The notes: generated by a model from the sequence alone, not told the origin. 64,000 bases of DNA from Centropus unirufus (GCA_013397695.1 VYZI01000003.1:7919132-7983131), one strand, 5' to 3'. Counted from the stretch's first letter, positions 10,001 to 23,325 are shown. Program-made: numbers and translations.

Positions 10001-11041
10001 TAGAAAAGATGCACTTTGGGTTGTTGCAAGAAATGCTGTTATAAGAACTCCAAAATAATTTGGATTTAAGCCAGTGCACTTGGCAAGCTTTTCTTTTTAA
10101 CCGTGAGACCCAGAGCTTGTTTCTAAAGTGAAAACTGAATTTTCCATAAACTGAGTTTACGTAAAATGGTCTGTACTGTGTATCTGCTGGTGAAACTGGG
10201 AGATCTGGTCAAACTGAGGGAGATGTGTGAAATGATTTTTTTTTTTATTTAGCACTGAGGAAGCCTCAGATGTATGGTTTTGGTTAGTGAGCAGAGGGAA
10301 AATGACACAAGCAGGCAGAGAAGATTTTGGCGTTGGTAACCAGGAAGGGACTTTTTTAAAAATCCTCCTGGTGGTTTTTTTCTGGTAGCTGAGGACAGGG
10401 GTTATGGTACTACATCGCCTTGGATTTGTGGATAAGAGGGGCACATGCCCGAGCTGCCTTCTCAGGTTTGTGTTAGCTCTTGGCAGAGTGGAACATTTGC
10501 CATCTGGCGGGCTGACAGAGAAAGGAGGAAGGGTCAGGAAACAAATGGGGAAGAAGGTGATGACACCTAGGAGAGGAGGGGAGGGATTTCAGTGAGTTTC
10601 GAAAACCTTTTGTGTGTCGGCCTCATGTGTGGTGCCATGCAGGGTGGTTAAAGCAGGCTGTGTGCACAGAATTCAGTGTCACTCCAGCAGCGAGTCTCCA
10701 CAGCTACAGCTACAGTTTGTGTCTTCTTCAGGTTGTGGTTAGACTTTCCAGTGAGGACCTGACCTAGCATGGCAAAGCCTGCTCACCACTTGCTTGCTTC
10801 TCAAATTAACTTTTACAGACATTTCAGGAAGAATTTGCAGATCCTCTTACCCTGCCCTCCACCCCGACAGACTGCAGGTTAAACAGAGCCATATTCCAGG
10901 CTCATCCTTGGCTCAGCTGCCATCCCAGCATTTGAAGTGATGCAAGTCCACTCCAACTCATACTGCCCTTTGTCTTGCAGCCAGGGGAAGCCTGCTGGAT
11001 GCCCACCCCCCAGGGCTCTCGCTCGAAGGGCAGCCCCAGCA
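7076..11041. other. Non-coding stretch, probable first intron
   Basis: GC content falls quickly after the island and the + strand becomes G/T-rich. No coding exon is recognised. Small A-rich tracts occur at 7869-7898 and 8047-8069, and a T run at about 10236-10248. Open frames of 60-130 codons here have no domain and are often interrupted or overlapped. Confidence 0.55.
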
Positions 11042-11335
11042 TCTATAGGATCACAGAACCATAGAAGGGTTTGTGTCGAAAGAGACTGTCTCATCCTACG
11101 TCCCCTGCCGTGGGCAGGGCCATCTTGCACTAGATCAGATTGCTCAAAGTCCCGTCCAGCCCGACCTTGAACACTGCCAATGGTGGAGCATCCACAGCTT
11201 CGCTGAGCAACGTGTTCCGCTGTCTCACCACCCTCATTGTAGAAAAATTGTACCTTAAATCCAATTTAAACCTACCTTCTTCCGGTTTAAATCCATTGCC
11301 CCTTATCCCATTGCTATGGGCCTTTGTAAAATGGG
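11042..11335 (-). mobile_element. CR1 non-LTR retrotransposon 3' fragment
   Basis: Read on the minus strand this is the last ~290 bp of a CR1 LINE. At its 3' end (low coordinates here) the tail repeats appear in reverse as ATAGGATCACAGAACCATAG. Then follow reverse-strand CR1 landmarks: CCCTGCCGTGGGCAGGGCCA, TTGCTCAAAGTCCCGTCCAG, ACCTTGAACACTGCCAATGG, GTCTCACCACCCTCATTGTA. It is 5'-truncated, as CR1 usually is, and diverged, so it is an old, inactive copy. Confidence 0.93.
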
Positions 11336-14300
11336 AACGTGTATCTATTTCACACTACTTAGTGTCTCAGTACACAGATTACTCGGATCTTAGGCACGCA
11401 CAAGCATTTTGGTGGGTTCGGCATCCCACAGCCATACCCAGAGCTTTCTCCATGAGTGAATTTGCTGGTTGCGGGTTTATCCTCCCAGCCCTGCGTGATC
11501 AGTTCGATGAGCAGCATTAGCAAAAAGTGCCCCTCTGCTGGTGACAGCCTTTCTGCTCCTGGATTTTGCCCGCACAGCTGGGTCAGTGATGTGTCCTGCC
11601 CTGGGCTGATACAACCCCATGGTAAGTGTTAGTGTTAGACCTGCCATGGGATGTTCCCATGCAGGGATACCTGCTGTCAAGTGCTTGCTCAGCTCTCAAT
11701 GTCTGCACATCAGCAGTCCTCTCTGGGAAACCCTTTTTACTGCTTGAGTTAAGCCCAAGTTAAAGCCAGTCCTCCCTGCAGGAGCAGGCATTGGAGGCTC
11801 TGGGACACAGAGTGGGCACATCCGGCCCCAAACACAAAATGCCCTGCACCTTTTCAGTAGAGTTTCTTCCAGACCGGTGTTATCTGAACACAACATAGTT
11901 CAGTTCACTTGGGAGGTTCCTCCACAGCCTGAAATTCATCTTCTATCCTAGAAAATGTGGCAAAGCTGAGAAATGAAGTTATTTCCCTTGTGTTACGCCA
12001 CTGCTGTCCCTTTAGGTCTGTGTTTGGCCTTGGTGAGAAGCAAACCGCTGCTTCGCTCCCTTCTGTTTTAAGTGAGATACATATACATATATATGTTCAT
12101 TTTAGTATTTTTTTTTAAACTTGCAGCATTTTGGTGATGTGGTCTGTGCTGTGGTCCCACTTGACATCAATGGAGGAGCCAATTAACTTCATGCAAGCCG
12201 TGGGAGGGGTAGCATGGGAACTTCTCACACTGGTTTCCATGTGACATCACAGACCTGAAATCTCAGTTTTCCTTTCCTCTTTCCCNNNNNNNNNNNCCTT
12301 ATTTCCCCTCTTAAGTACTAAATATTGTTTTAAGTTTGCAACCTCAAATTACCTGTCGATTTTGGCTTTACTTCAGCCATTAATTGTCTGTTGTTCCCCC
12401 AATTTTCTAGAAAGCGTTAAAATTGCATATTTCACATACTGGAGCTTAAAACAAAACCAAATGAAAGAGATTTTCTTGCTTGTTTTGAGCCAATGACTAA
12501 AGAATTCTCAAGTTCAGGGTTATTTAACCTCTTGTTCAGTCTGATGAGTGGAGGAAGAAGCCCTGTGAGCAGAGCTGTACAGGGAAAAATGAGATTCTTT
12601 TCTTTCTAAACAGACTTTTGTTGTTTGTGGGTGATTTTCAAAATAACACCCCAAAAAGCTGGTTCTGAGCTGCTGCTAGAGGCATGTCTGTGGGGTTTTA
12701 ATAGAATATCAATATTTGTTAAGAACTCAGTGCCCCTTCCCGTGCTTGCAATGCATGTGTTGCATTTTCTTATTCTCTAATCTTTGGACAGGTTTTTTTT
12801 TAACGTTTCTAAAACTAATTTCATGCTTACTAGCTTCAGTTACTTTATGTTGCACTTCACTCAGATAGCAGAAGTAGGAAAATACTTGTTCTTTTTTAAA
12901 ATCTTATTTGGGGCAAGAAAACTTCCTAGTAAACAGTTGGAAGGAGTAAGTTTTGCTGAATTTCAAAGAGTGCTGAGGTGGAGACCCTGGGAAGCGATGC
13001 AGGGAGGTTTTCCATTCTCTTATGCTGGGGGAAGCCGGTATGAAGCAGACAGCACTGGCATCTCTGAGCTTTGCTGCCAGGCTGCTGATTCACACAAAGT
13101 AAAGGAAAGTCCCAATGTTCCTGGCCTGAAGTGTTTTTGAGGAGAATCCTTCCTAAGCACTCCTCCTGCCTCCCACTTCTAAAACAAATATGTTGAGAGG
13201 TGGGGGGAGACTCACCATCCTCTTCAGCACAAGCTGTCAGGCACTGCAGGGAGTTTTTCCTTGTCTTTTTGTCTTTCCAGAGACAGATTTATTTAAATGA
13301 TATTTTGGAAGCACGCTGCTGTTAGAGGCTTCAGTGCTTGTATCTTCTGGGCTTTGATACAGGTTCCTTGAAAATTGTCAAAGGTGGGGTTATCCCAGAG
13401 GATCATGGGGCCCCCTTGTAGCTGAGTAAACACCCTGAGTTTTTCTAAAGACATTCCCTTTCCTGGTACTCCGAGATTGGAAGAGCTGGGTGGTGAGCTG
13501 TTTCTTTCCTTGTGATTGAAAAGTGGGGAAGTTAAACAATGCTCCCTCCTGGGGTCAGTGCTCACTTGCCTGCCTAGGTGTCCAAATGGCTGTTGCTCCC
13601 ACCCGTAGTGAGACAAGTACTGCACCAACACCCTCCTTTTGCTCAGCCAGAGGTGGGTAGATTACTTTATCACTCATTTATTTTCTTGTCGTTGTCTGGC
13701 ATTCCCATGGACTCTGTTGCAGCCTCTCACACTTATGACGACACTTCCCATTACCATGGTGTAGTGCTTAGTACCAGCAGGAGCTGTGACCTCACAGGTG
13801 CAGATTTTTGGGATGTGTTCCTTGTCTCTCCGGACTGGGCAGTCAGGGTTTTTTCTGAGAACCAGAAACCCTTCTTTATGGGCTTCAACCTAAGGCACAG
13901 CTCTCCTCAACCTGTGCTCAGGTACAAACGTCTTGCCGGGAAGGTGCCAGCTCCACTTTGCTTTGAGACTCAGGTTTAATTTTCTTTGAGAAGCCAGCAT
14001 CGATAAGATGCTGCAAAAGCCTTGTGGGGGTTTTTTTGAACCAGGAGAGATACTCGGGGATGCTGCATGGCAGAGTTCTTGGTGCAGCTGTGCCAGGCTG
14101 TGGGCTGGTGGCCCCTGAAGACCTGCAGGGTTTTGTTTAGCAGCTGGAGTTGCGTAGTTTCTTGGTACAAATGGAGTGATGAGCAAATATTCTGCCCTAG
14201 GGGGCCTTTGCCTTCTTACATCTCTCAGGATCCTCTGCTATAAGGAAGGAATAGGCTTCACGTGTTTTAAAGCAATTAAGAGTGACAAGGAAGAATGACG

Positions 14301-15183
14301 TGTTCAAAGGGAACTATTTTCTTAACTGCTCTTGACTTGGCATCTTCTCTTTCTTGAAAGTTAGGGCATCCTCACAGCTGTGCTGTTGCTGAAGCAGTTT
14401 TTACAGGACACTCCTCTGCATATCTGCCGTCATCTCGTCTGTGTGCCTTGTGGTTATGTCGAGGGGATGAGGTGGTTTGGGAAATATTGCTCAAGGCGAA
14501 CACAAGTTTCAAGATCTGCAGTTAATCAGATACAGGGAAAAATATGTTAACCATCTTAAGTATTTTGCTTTCAAGCCTAGATCTACTTGAAGTGCCTTAA
14601 ATTCTATTTTCTTGTTCTGTTGTCCTGTATCTTAACCTTTATAAGTACCTGATTTTCATGATTTACGTTATTTTCACATGTTTACACTCTGTGTCAGTCT
14701 GACTAAGGAGTGTTACAAAATATTACTTATGCTGTAAAGTGTTCATACATGGGGCAAACCTAGCTCTGGCCCAGTCTCTTCTCCAGGCACAGACCAGCGT
14801 GCTGAGTTGGTGGTTTTAAAGTTAATCTGTTGAAATCTGAACTCCTATTTGTTTACTCTGCTCGCTTCTGGGCAGTCTCATTCTCCCTGTGAAGTGCTTG
14901 AGAGTAGGTGCTTTCAGCTTCAGGGTCTACCACTCTGGGGCACGCGGGTGACTGGGCACCAGCACACCCCTCACCAGTTGGCCCCAGTCCCCAGCTGAGC
15001 ACTGCGTACCTCTCCCACAAAATTTCTAGGGGATTTGACTATGTAATTTTTATTAGAAAAAACCACCACAAACTCCCATCTGCACGCTGTCCCCAGTTTA
15101 GGAGCAAGTATGTTGTTGAGAGGATGGTTTGCATTTTTAATTTCTTTCAAGTACCCTCAATGTGAAGCATCCCCTGAAAAGTG
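11336..15183. other. Non-coding stretch, no gene recognised
   Basis: T/G-rich unique sequence interrupted by the assembly gap at 12286-12296. A short alternating AT segment lies at about 12078-12095. Open frames (for example 12784-13140 and 13578-13979) show no known domain and have no convincing splice context. Confidence 0.5.
12286..12296. other. Assembly gap (11 N)
   Basis: Eleven undetermined bases within a C/T-rich context (TTTCCTCTTTCCC before, CCTTATTTCCCC after). The pyrimidine-rich flanks suggest an unresolved low-complexity run. Confidence 0.99.
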
Positions 15184-15217
15184 TGCAAGGTACCTTGCAA
15201 GGAGGATATTGGATATT
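15184..15217. repeat. 16-bp perfect palindrome followed by a 7-bp tandem duplication
   Basis: TGCAAGGTACCTTGCA (15184-15199) is a perfect 16-bp palindrome. Four bases later GGATATT occurs twice in tandem (15204-15210, 15211-15217). No transposon body is recognised around it. Confidence 0.85.
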
Positions 15218-16135
15218 GGAAATAAGAACGGCTGCATCCCAAAATTGGTGGTGGTGTAGTGGACAGTATGTGGTACTGTATGGCAAAAGGTTTGTGGCTG
15301 TTTGCCAGCTGCTCTACTTACAGGTGGCAGCGTGCACCAAGTGAAGATGGGGCTTGCCCCCCGGTCTCTGCTTGTGACTTTTCTTTGGGATGTTCTGAGT
15401 GCAGCAAAATGAGGTGTAGTTTGCTGTGTTTTAGAAATGGTGTGTTTGCCCAGGAAATCAGTGTGTAGCAGACTGCTTAATTTGTACTTGAGCCACCTCA
15501 TCAATTTCTGCAGCCCAGGTTGGAATTTGGTCATATTTTTCCGCTAGCTGCCTTGGGCTTATTGCATCCTTTCTTATTTGCCTCCCTCGGGCACAATCGG
15601 TACTTTGTGGTGGGTGTAACTCTCACAGGATCACTCAGACTGGCTCGTGTTTTCATCTAATGTGCTTTTGTTATTTTATTTTTTAATCTGCCTGTATTCT
15701 GTTCATACCTGTGTAGGTAAGGATTTTTTGTGTTCCCTCTCACCCTCATCCGGACCTTTTTGCTGAATCTCAGGGTGGAGGCTGCTACCGTATGTCACAA
15801 GGACCCTGTCATGTTGGGTTTGGTTTGTGCATCTCAGCATTGGCAGAGCATCCTCTAGAAGAGCTCCCATGACAAGCTTCTGGTGCAGCTCGGCTGGGAG
15901 ACACTTCTGCTCAAATTCATGACTGCCAGCCTGCACAGCAGCAGAGAAAGACTGTGATTTGCCACCCTTTCCTATTGGTTTTTTACAACCTACAGATAGT
16001 CACCCTGAAACACTCTTCACCTTTCACTGTGACCACTTGACTTGGTTGAGGCTGCAGCTTGATTCATTTTTTGGCTAGCTCTTGAATGGCCCTTATCCCT
16101 TTGCTGTGTTTTAAAATCAGCAAAAAAAAATACTC
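15218..16135. other. Non-coding stretch, no gene recognised
   Basis: T-rich unique sequence, no exon or interspersed repeat recognised. An open frame on the minus strand (15157-15534, 125 codons) is featureless. Confidence 0.5.
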
Positions 16136-16139
16136 AGAA

Positions 16140-16830
16140 AGTTGAAAACAGCAAGTTTAACACACATGTAGTGCTAACACTTTTACAATGTATCTAGAGG
16201 AGGAGAAAACGTATCAAGAATCTTATCACTTTTTTGTCTTTTTAAAATGAAACAGACAGCTAATAAGAAGCTGACTGAGAAACAGTTGGAGCTGGGTCTT
16301 TTTTTAGTCATTAAACTTTTGTTTTACTTGTCCCTGGTTTTAAAATATGCATTCTTAAATTCTGTAAAATAAAAAAATTCTATGATATGATATAAATTAT
16401 ATGAGGAGCCCAATGCACATATGGGGCTGGCATGGTTCTTCATACATGAAGTCTCATCCTTAATGTGATTTAAATAGTTCAAAGTATTAAAGTCTTTAAG
16501 TCAAGGTTTATAACAATTTTAAGATGCTTCCCACTTAAAGCATGAAGGAATGTCACGTGCCACAGGTTCTAAAAGGAGTACAAATTCCATGCTAATTATG
16601 TACATTATTATTAAGTCCGAGGAGTAATTTTTTTTCCAAGCCACATTCGGCAAATGATAGTTTTTAATCAAATTACAGAATAAAATAATTACCTGAAGTT
16701 TAACATAATAAACTTATTTTATAGGTTTTAATACAGTGAGGTTCTGTTAAGATTGCCTTTGATCTGCATTGAAAGTAGGCAGGTACAGTCTTGTTTGAAG
16801 GCAAGCAAAGCCAAAGACTAATTTTTCCTT
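16140..16830. promoter_or_regulatory. Candidate conserved non-coding block
   Basis: Long AT-rich segment with many non-repeated homeodomain/POU-like cores (AATAATTACC, TTTTTAATCAAATTACAG, CATGCTAATTATGTAC) and few transposon or microsatellite traces. The texture resembles distal enhancers in introns of developmental genes. Plain AT-richness is the main alternative. Confidence 0.3.
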
Positions 16831-18475
16831 AAAAAACTAGAAGACATCATCCCAGGAGGTGCTTGGATAGAAGCCCATGGTTTAGGTGAGAGTAGGGTGT
16901 TGACTGAGAAGATTTTTGTCTCTTCAGTGAGTAGATAGATTAGCAAATCGTAGTTAATTATTTAACAGAGGACCCAATGCTGCAGTTGCCTTTCACTCCT
17001 GCAATACTTAACAGCCCTGGTGTGGAGGGTGGATTTAAGGATACAACTTTGAAATTAAGCTTTTCTTTTTCTTTTTTTTTTTTTAATCCCAAAGAATTCA
17101 AGGCTCTTGACTGCCAGCTCTGAGCATTGCAGTCTGAACAGATGAAGTGCAAACTTTTATGCTCTGTTCTAAGGACACTTACGTAAAAGGGAGGTATTGA
17201 GACTGCATCCAAAGCCCTCTCAGTTCATGGGCTTGCTGTTGAAGATGGGCCTGTGCTGTCCCTATCCACCTCAGGGTCATCAGTGAGTCTGCTACCAATC
17301 CTTGCTTTCTGTGCAGAACCCTATCCATTCTTCAACAGGAAAAGCTTCAGCTGTGACAAGCCGGATGTGATGTGAGCTGAAGTCCAGGGGGCTGATTATT
17401 CCTGGGAGCAGCAGGACTGACACCAGCTGCTTGCCAGTGCATTTGACTGGTGAGGTTGAATTCCTGCATGTACTGGGAGAGGAGTCAGGCTGATCTTGCA
17501 TCCTCCCGCTTTCATGGCACCGGTGATGGGGATCTCTCCTCCACACCGTATCTGATTCCGTAAAGTAGGAAGTCACTGTCTTCAACATCGTCACTTTTGT
17601 CAAGTGTGACAGGCATTAGCCAGCAAATTAAAAAAAATGTAGTGTTGGGATTGATAAACCCACATATGCATGAATGTAGAGACTGCCAGAATCCAACCTC
17701 ACAAATCCCTTAAGTCAGTGATACTATGGGGTCATAAAGAAGGAAATTAATTTTGGTAATATCCAGACTTTTACCTGATTTTTCCTGCTGTCTCCCTTCT
17801 GTTTTGTTCCTGTCCAGGCTGTAAAACTGGAGTTGCTCCTGGCAGCCTGGTGCCCTTCCTTGCTGAAGATCTCGGGCAAGTGGAGCAACCAGGCAGTGAA
17901 GGCTGAGGAACACTTTGTGCTTTCCTGGCTGCACATATACAGACAAGGCAATGTTAGAGATGTGGAAGCGTAAATACAACAAAAATACCTTTTCACTAGA
18001 GTCCTCACTGTGCAAGGCTGAAATCACAGGAGTTCTTTGAAATCGGCTGCTTAATTGTATTATGAATTTGGCTTTGAACAAGCAGCTGAGACCTTTAAAA
18101 GGCCTGAACCCCCATCCTTTCTATTGACATTTTTACGTATGTACAGCTACAGGGTGCACACTTGTGCCTGCATGCATTCATTGCATGGTCCTACCTGGGT
18201 GTTTGGAACATTGCACCTGTGCTTAGGTGAGATGCAGCACTGAGACTTCTTCACTCCCTGATGCACCCAAAGCATCAGGACAGTCCAGACAGACCCTTTG
18301 CATCCGTTTCTATCCCTGCTGTGTGACAGCAGCAGAGCGGGTGGGTTGGGTGCAGTTCTCCTGGAGGTTTTGTGATCAGCCTCTGGGTCTCACTGTGCTG
18401 GGTATGATTTGAGGAAAGGATCAAGTTGTTCTTTCACATTATCACATTGTAGTGAATGGGCAAACACTGCTGTTC
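16831..18475. other. Non-coding stretch, no gene recognised
   Basis: Contains a T run at about 17064-17084. Minus-strand open frames at 17292-17603 and 17710-18081 have no recognisable domain. Confidence 0.5.
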
Positions 18476-18479
18476 TCAT

Positions 18480-18710
18480 CTTGCCTTTACCTCCGAGATC
18501 ACCAGCAGCTGCTTCATTAACTATTAATGACCTGCTCATTAATGCTGTAAAAGGCTAGGACCAATCTTGCAAATTTCTGGACTCTTCCCCTGAAATATTT
18601 ATGACTTGCTCGCTGTGCAAAAGGGCAAGAGCAACAGCAGAGAACATGCCTCCAAGTTTTGTTGAGCATTATTAAAGAGCTCATGAATATGAAGATGCTG
18701 GTGGCTTGTC
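18480..18710. promoter_or_regulatory. Candidate conserved non-coding element
   Basis: Contains repeated ATTAATG / CATTAATG cores (TTAACTATTAATGACC, CTCATTAATGC), then CAAATTTC, GAAATATTTATGAC and CATTATTAAAGAGC. The arrangement of TAAT cores over ~200 bp without simple repeats suggests a homeodomain-bound enhancer. Inference only. Confidence 0.3.
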
Positions 18711-18949
18711 TCTTTTATTTATTTTTTTTTCTGAGCTCGCACTGCACATCTGGCTGTAGGGATTGAATGGGCTGGCTCAGTTGCTCCCTTGGTGAGCCAC
18801 TGCGGTTCGTAACCAGACTCACCTAGTGTCTGGTCTTCTGCCTGCTTAGCAGAGTCTTGGCTGCTTTGCTGATGATCTGTAGTTTTGGTAGTGCTTTCCT
18901 TTGCATAATACTCCACAAGCACCTAAGTGTAAATGATACCTCCGGGGAG

Positions 18950-19058
18950 GTTTTATTACTCTTTTTTGACAGATGGAGAAACTGAAGCACAAAAGTTTAC
19001 AGGGTTCGTGAAGCTGAGCAATGGGAAGCCAGCAGAGGAGGGAACGGGTTTTGCCCAC
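18950..19058 (-). mobile_element. MIR-like ancient SINE fragment
   Basis: TTGACAGATGGAGAAACTGA then AGCACAAAAG matches the well-known reverse-strand MIR core, followed by a degraded counterpart of the remaining MIR body (GCAGAGGAGGGAACGGGTT). It is strongly diverged, consistent with an amniote-age element. Orientation is minus relative to the MIR consensus as I recall it. Confidence 0.65.
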
Positions 19059-20290
19059 AACTGTAATGCTGCTTTTAGTTAAAGACCGGTTAGTGGGAAA
19101 GAGGGGATGCTCACCAAGCCTCATATGAAACCATTGCTACAAGTCATTCCCATCCCATCCCAAACAGCTCCTGTATGGTTGTAACAAGGAACACTGAATA
19201 GTGCTTTCCCTGGGAAGGTCCCAGGTTTTTTTAGCTCCCCCTGGTACCAAGAAGCAATAGGGAATCTATTTTTCCCCTCCATCCAGATTTTGGAGATGAA
19301 ATTGTGTTCTCCCTGTTGCTTACATCAACCAGCAGGAAAGAGTCTGTCCGCTAAATCCAAACTGCAGATTGGCTGGTGGTGTGTGAGTGAGATTAAAATC
19401 TACTGCTTTCCCACAGCCCTCTGCAGAACACATGTTGGTGTAATTACATGTTGGAGGCTTTTTTTTGTAAAGTGGGGAGATGCGCTTTAAAGAGAGCAGG
19501 TATGGCTTCAGAACTGAGGACCTCTCTGTACAAAGTTAACATCTTTTCCATATGCAGCTGGTATTTAGAGTAAATAGGTTCCTGTGTTTGGAAGGTGCAG
19601 GGTATGTCAGGAATGGCCAACATTTAGTGCTGTTCAAGCTTCCAGACTTGCAGATAGTGCTTTAGTGGAGCCAGGAGGCAAAATAGATATGTATCAGGAG
19701 CATTGCCTGGTCCAGCCTTCTCATTATTATTTCTTACAGAGTGTGAATATTTCATCCCACAGTATATCAAATTGCAAGGAATGCTCAGTTTCTCTCCTGG
19801 AGCCATTCCTTTTAGTTGATGGAGCAAAGTTACTGCGGATCCACGGTAGGATTTTGAAGTCCTGTCCTTCACTGAAGCAGTGCTTAAGGGTTTATCTTAA
19901 CAGCTTAATTTCATACTGCTAGGACAAGGTCGGGACCCTGCTCAGGTAGCCTGGCAGTAGCCACAACTTAGTGGTAGAACATGGTCACGTTGTGCTCCAT
20001 GTGACTGCAGCAGCCCTGATGGGACTCCATTGTCACAATGACCTCCAGGAGTATCACAGCAGCGTGCTGAATGCCGTCTGGTTTTTCACCCCTAAACTAG
20101 TGTGAATGTCTCTGGGGAAGACTTCTGGGACTCTGTTGCTACACGAATAACATCCAGGTCTTGAGTGACTCTTGCCACTCTATTGAAGCGATTCCTCCAA
20201 AAGCTGAAAATGGGTAGATGCAGGAATCAAGTTGCTGTCTTTTGGCTGGTGCAGTTCTTCCAGAGACAACTACAGTGGAGGTTGCAGAGC
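19059..20290. other. Non-coding stretch, no gene recognised
   Basis: Unique T-rich sequence; nothing recognised. The open frame 19584-19922 (+) overlaps a minus-strand one and has no domain. Confidence 0.5.
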
Positions 20291-20294
20291 AGAT

Positions 20295-20352
20295 CGTTGT
20301 CGATTTGTCAGTGACCAATTGTGCCATTATTTCTCCATCTGTAGAGCTGTTT
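20295..20352 (+). mobile_element. Possible MIR-like fragment
   Basis: GATTTGTCAGTGACCAATTG, then TGCCATTATTTCTCCATCTG and TAGAGCTG, resemble the plus-strand MIR segment running through 'gggcaagtcacttaacc' and 'cctcatctgtaaaatg'. Short and diverged, so moderate-to-low confidence. Confidence 0.35.
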
Positions 20353-23325
20353 TCTTCCTTGTAGAAGATCTATCCTCTCATGCCACTAAGGGTATGAAGT
20401 TCTGCCTGAGTTTTGGGAGCCCTTTTCTTGCTGCTTCCTTGGTAGTTAGCTGGAGTCTCCCTGAAACGGACCCTGTTCCTCCTCTCTGAGTATGGTCTGA
20501 TTCACAAGTGAGGGATGTTGCAGGATCTCTGTTCCTCTGCAGAGGAAAGATTAATGTCATTCAAAACATTGGGGGCCATGTCCTGTCGCTGCCAAGGGCA
20601 TCAATGATCTAAGAAAATACAGCAATGATTAACATTTTCAGTAAGTATTTTTTACTGTAGTCTATGAATTAACTGGAAGAGAGAGGGTTCTCTGTAGGAC
20701 CATCAGCTTTCGGTTCTTATTGTCAGAGTGAACTAAAAGAGCTGCTGGCAGCTAGAGAAATTCCTAATGTGTTTTCTGCATGCCACACAGCTGCAGGTTA
20801 CGTTTCCAAGGATAAAGCATGTCTGTTCACATTCTTGGGCAGATTCCTTATTTCAACACTTTCACACTGAGGACTGGACTATCCTTTGGAGGATGCTGCA
20901 ACTCATTATTGATTTTTCTTTTATGCCAGCATATTCATGTCTTGTCAAGATAAAAATGATTGCTCACATTTATGAATAGTGGTTTCTAAAGTCTAGCATT
21001 TAAAGTGATATCTTGCCATCTAATTTATCAGTGGGTTTCACTGGGACTTGTGAGTCTCCAACATTTTTGGTAGAAAGCAGCTGTTCATTAGCCTTGTGTC
21101 CCAAGAGGGTACCCGGGTTTGGAAGTCGTAGCTTAAATTTTCATGAGCTTTTAAATTGATAGGTACTCCAGCCAGAATCTGCTTTGGTTCATGGTAAATT
21201 CTGTCTAAGGAAAATGTTATCTAAGCCTAAAATTGAGAGGAAGAAGGAGCAAAACCAGCCTTACAGTTCATGGGTAGAAATGGAGGAACAAGTCAGCCAG
21301 GCAAATGAAATGGGTCCTGGTGGAGTCTGGGGTGATGCTGTCCTGCAAGATCTGCTAAACCTGGCCATCTCAGAAGATTTTAGTCATCCTTTAAGATGTG
21401 TTAGTTTCTCATTTTTGCCACAGATGCTGTTTATTGTGCTTCCTTTGGTTTAAGGTGTGCAACGTTACTTTGTGATTGTCATGCTCACATAGTTGCATCC
21501 TTCAGAATGAATGTGATGCAGCAGGCCCCAAAATGGTGCTCATCTAGAGTTGGCATATCAATCGAAACTCTCCGTTTGGGCTTTTTAAAAGATATTTACT
21601 TCATAGCATCAGCACCTTGACTCTTTCTTAACCATATCTGATGGTCTCCACCTCCAGTGGACCAAGCAGCTCTGTGTGGAAAGGCAAAAAAGTTGAATTT
21701 TGAATTACAGCTCAGGTTGTAACGTATGCTGAGAAGTTAGCTCACATCTCACTGCTGTCTGAAAATACCCTGGGGTTAAGCCATGCCTACACTACAGACT
21801 TCTGCCAGCAAAGCTGTGGTGGTCAAAAAGCTTGGAGAGGTGTGGTTCCCAAGTGACGTGGCTGTGCTGGCACAGCCCCAAGGCACAGCATGCAAACACT
21901 GGAGAAGCTACCCTCTCTCTGTCCTGTGAGGGGGCCCTGCTCGTGTCCCAGTGGCCAGGGCTTTTGCTGCAATAGCCATATCTGACATGTAGCATTTTGA
22001 TAAGGGGAGCTATTTGCTGCTGGAGTGCTTCTGGGATCTTAGTTCCTGTAAACTTTTAAAAGGTTATTTTCATATCCTTCCTCAGTAAAACAGAGATGAA
22101 AAGCATATTTTAATGTTGCCGATCCTGGCTCATCATCCTTCTTCGTTGGAGTGGTTCTGGTGCTACCCCTACACTCTGGAGTGGGGCACAGCAGCTGTTA
22201 TTTTAGCTGGGCTATCTACTGCCGGGTAATGTTGCAAGATCCAAAAATAAAAGTGGAATGATATGCAGACAGAGGGAACAAGGCATAACTTTACTTTTGG
22301 GGCAGGGCAACCCCCTTCCCTCTTCCTATCACAGCTTCGTCTACTCCCCCCCCTCCCAGTCTCAAAATATGGTTAACTCCATTGGGTTTTTACCACCTAC
22401 TCTGTCTTCTACACTGAGTTTTAATCCTTGACTCCCTTCAAGAGCTTATATTGTTGAACTGCTGCTACAGGTGCTCTGGCAAAATACTGCCCTTCTCTAC
22501 CCAGCCTTTTAGAGCTATGCATCTCTTTGCTTGAGAAAAACACATCAATGTCACCCCCAACCTCGCTGGAGAAGCAGAGAACAGTTTATTGGTGGCTATT
22601 TAAACCCACCTATCTTAAAATACAAGCACCCAGTATCTGCTAGGTGTAGAAGCAGATACTATCTAATAGGTGCAGAAGAGTGGACGAATGAAGATTATTC
22701 AAACAACTTCAGACAGAGGATTAAAACCTCCTCTCCTATAGCCTGGCTAGGGCCATATCATCTTACCTCTGCTTTTCCTTTGGTGCCTTCTGTGTCCCTG
22801 GGTTATGAGCTGCTATGTGAATAGCTTAACTCAGACACACCAATTTCCAAACAGGTCCCTAAGGAAGTGCCAACTGAGTGCAACACGGCAAAGGCTATGC
22901 AGGTCTCTTATTTATCTGTGTGCTTGTACATTTAAAATTACTTCTTGCCTTTGACAAAAATACTGCAATCATTTGGTCTTTTGGAATTGCCCAGGTAAGT
23001 CTCAGATTAGATAAAAGTCTATTGAGATGTGATTATCAGCAACAGAGAATCAAGATCACCAACTTGGCCTCCTTAAGGAATGCAAGTTCAGACTCGAAAC
23101 AAATGCATGTCAAGGCTCTGATTTTGGCTTGATTTTCTCCCAAAATGAGAAGCATCTCATCTTTTGTTACAGTCTTTACCCTCCCACTCCCGTGTAACTT
23201 GGCATTTTGTCTTCCTGCAAAGCGAGCACAGAAAATTATTTTGCTAGAGCAGGGTCCAGTCAAGATGCAAACTGACTATGGAGGACCTAAGCCTGAACTG
23301 GTTCTGCTCTTCAACAAGGTTCCTA
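20353..23325. other. Non-coding stretch, no gene recognised
   Basis: Unique sequence with a C-rich patch (CTCCCCCCCCTCCC, about 22344-22357). A weak MIR-like trace occurs near 22075-22100. No exon recognised. Confidence 0.5.

Noticed and set aside
22065..22110. Possible MIR scrap (TTCCTCAGTAAAACAGAGATG)
   Set aside because: Only about 25 bp of resemblance, too short to separate from chance.
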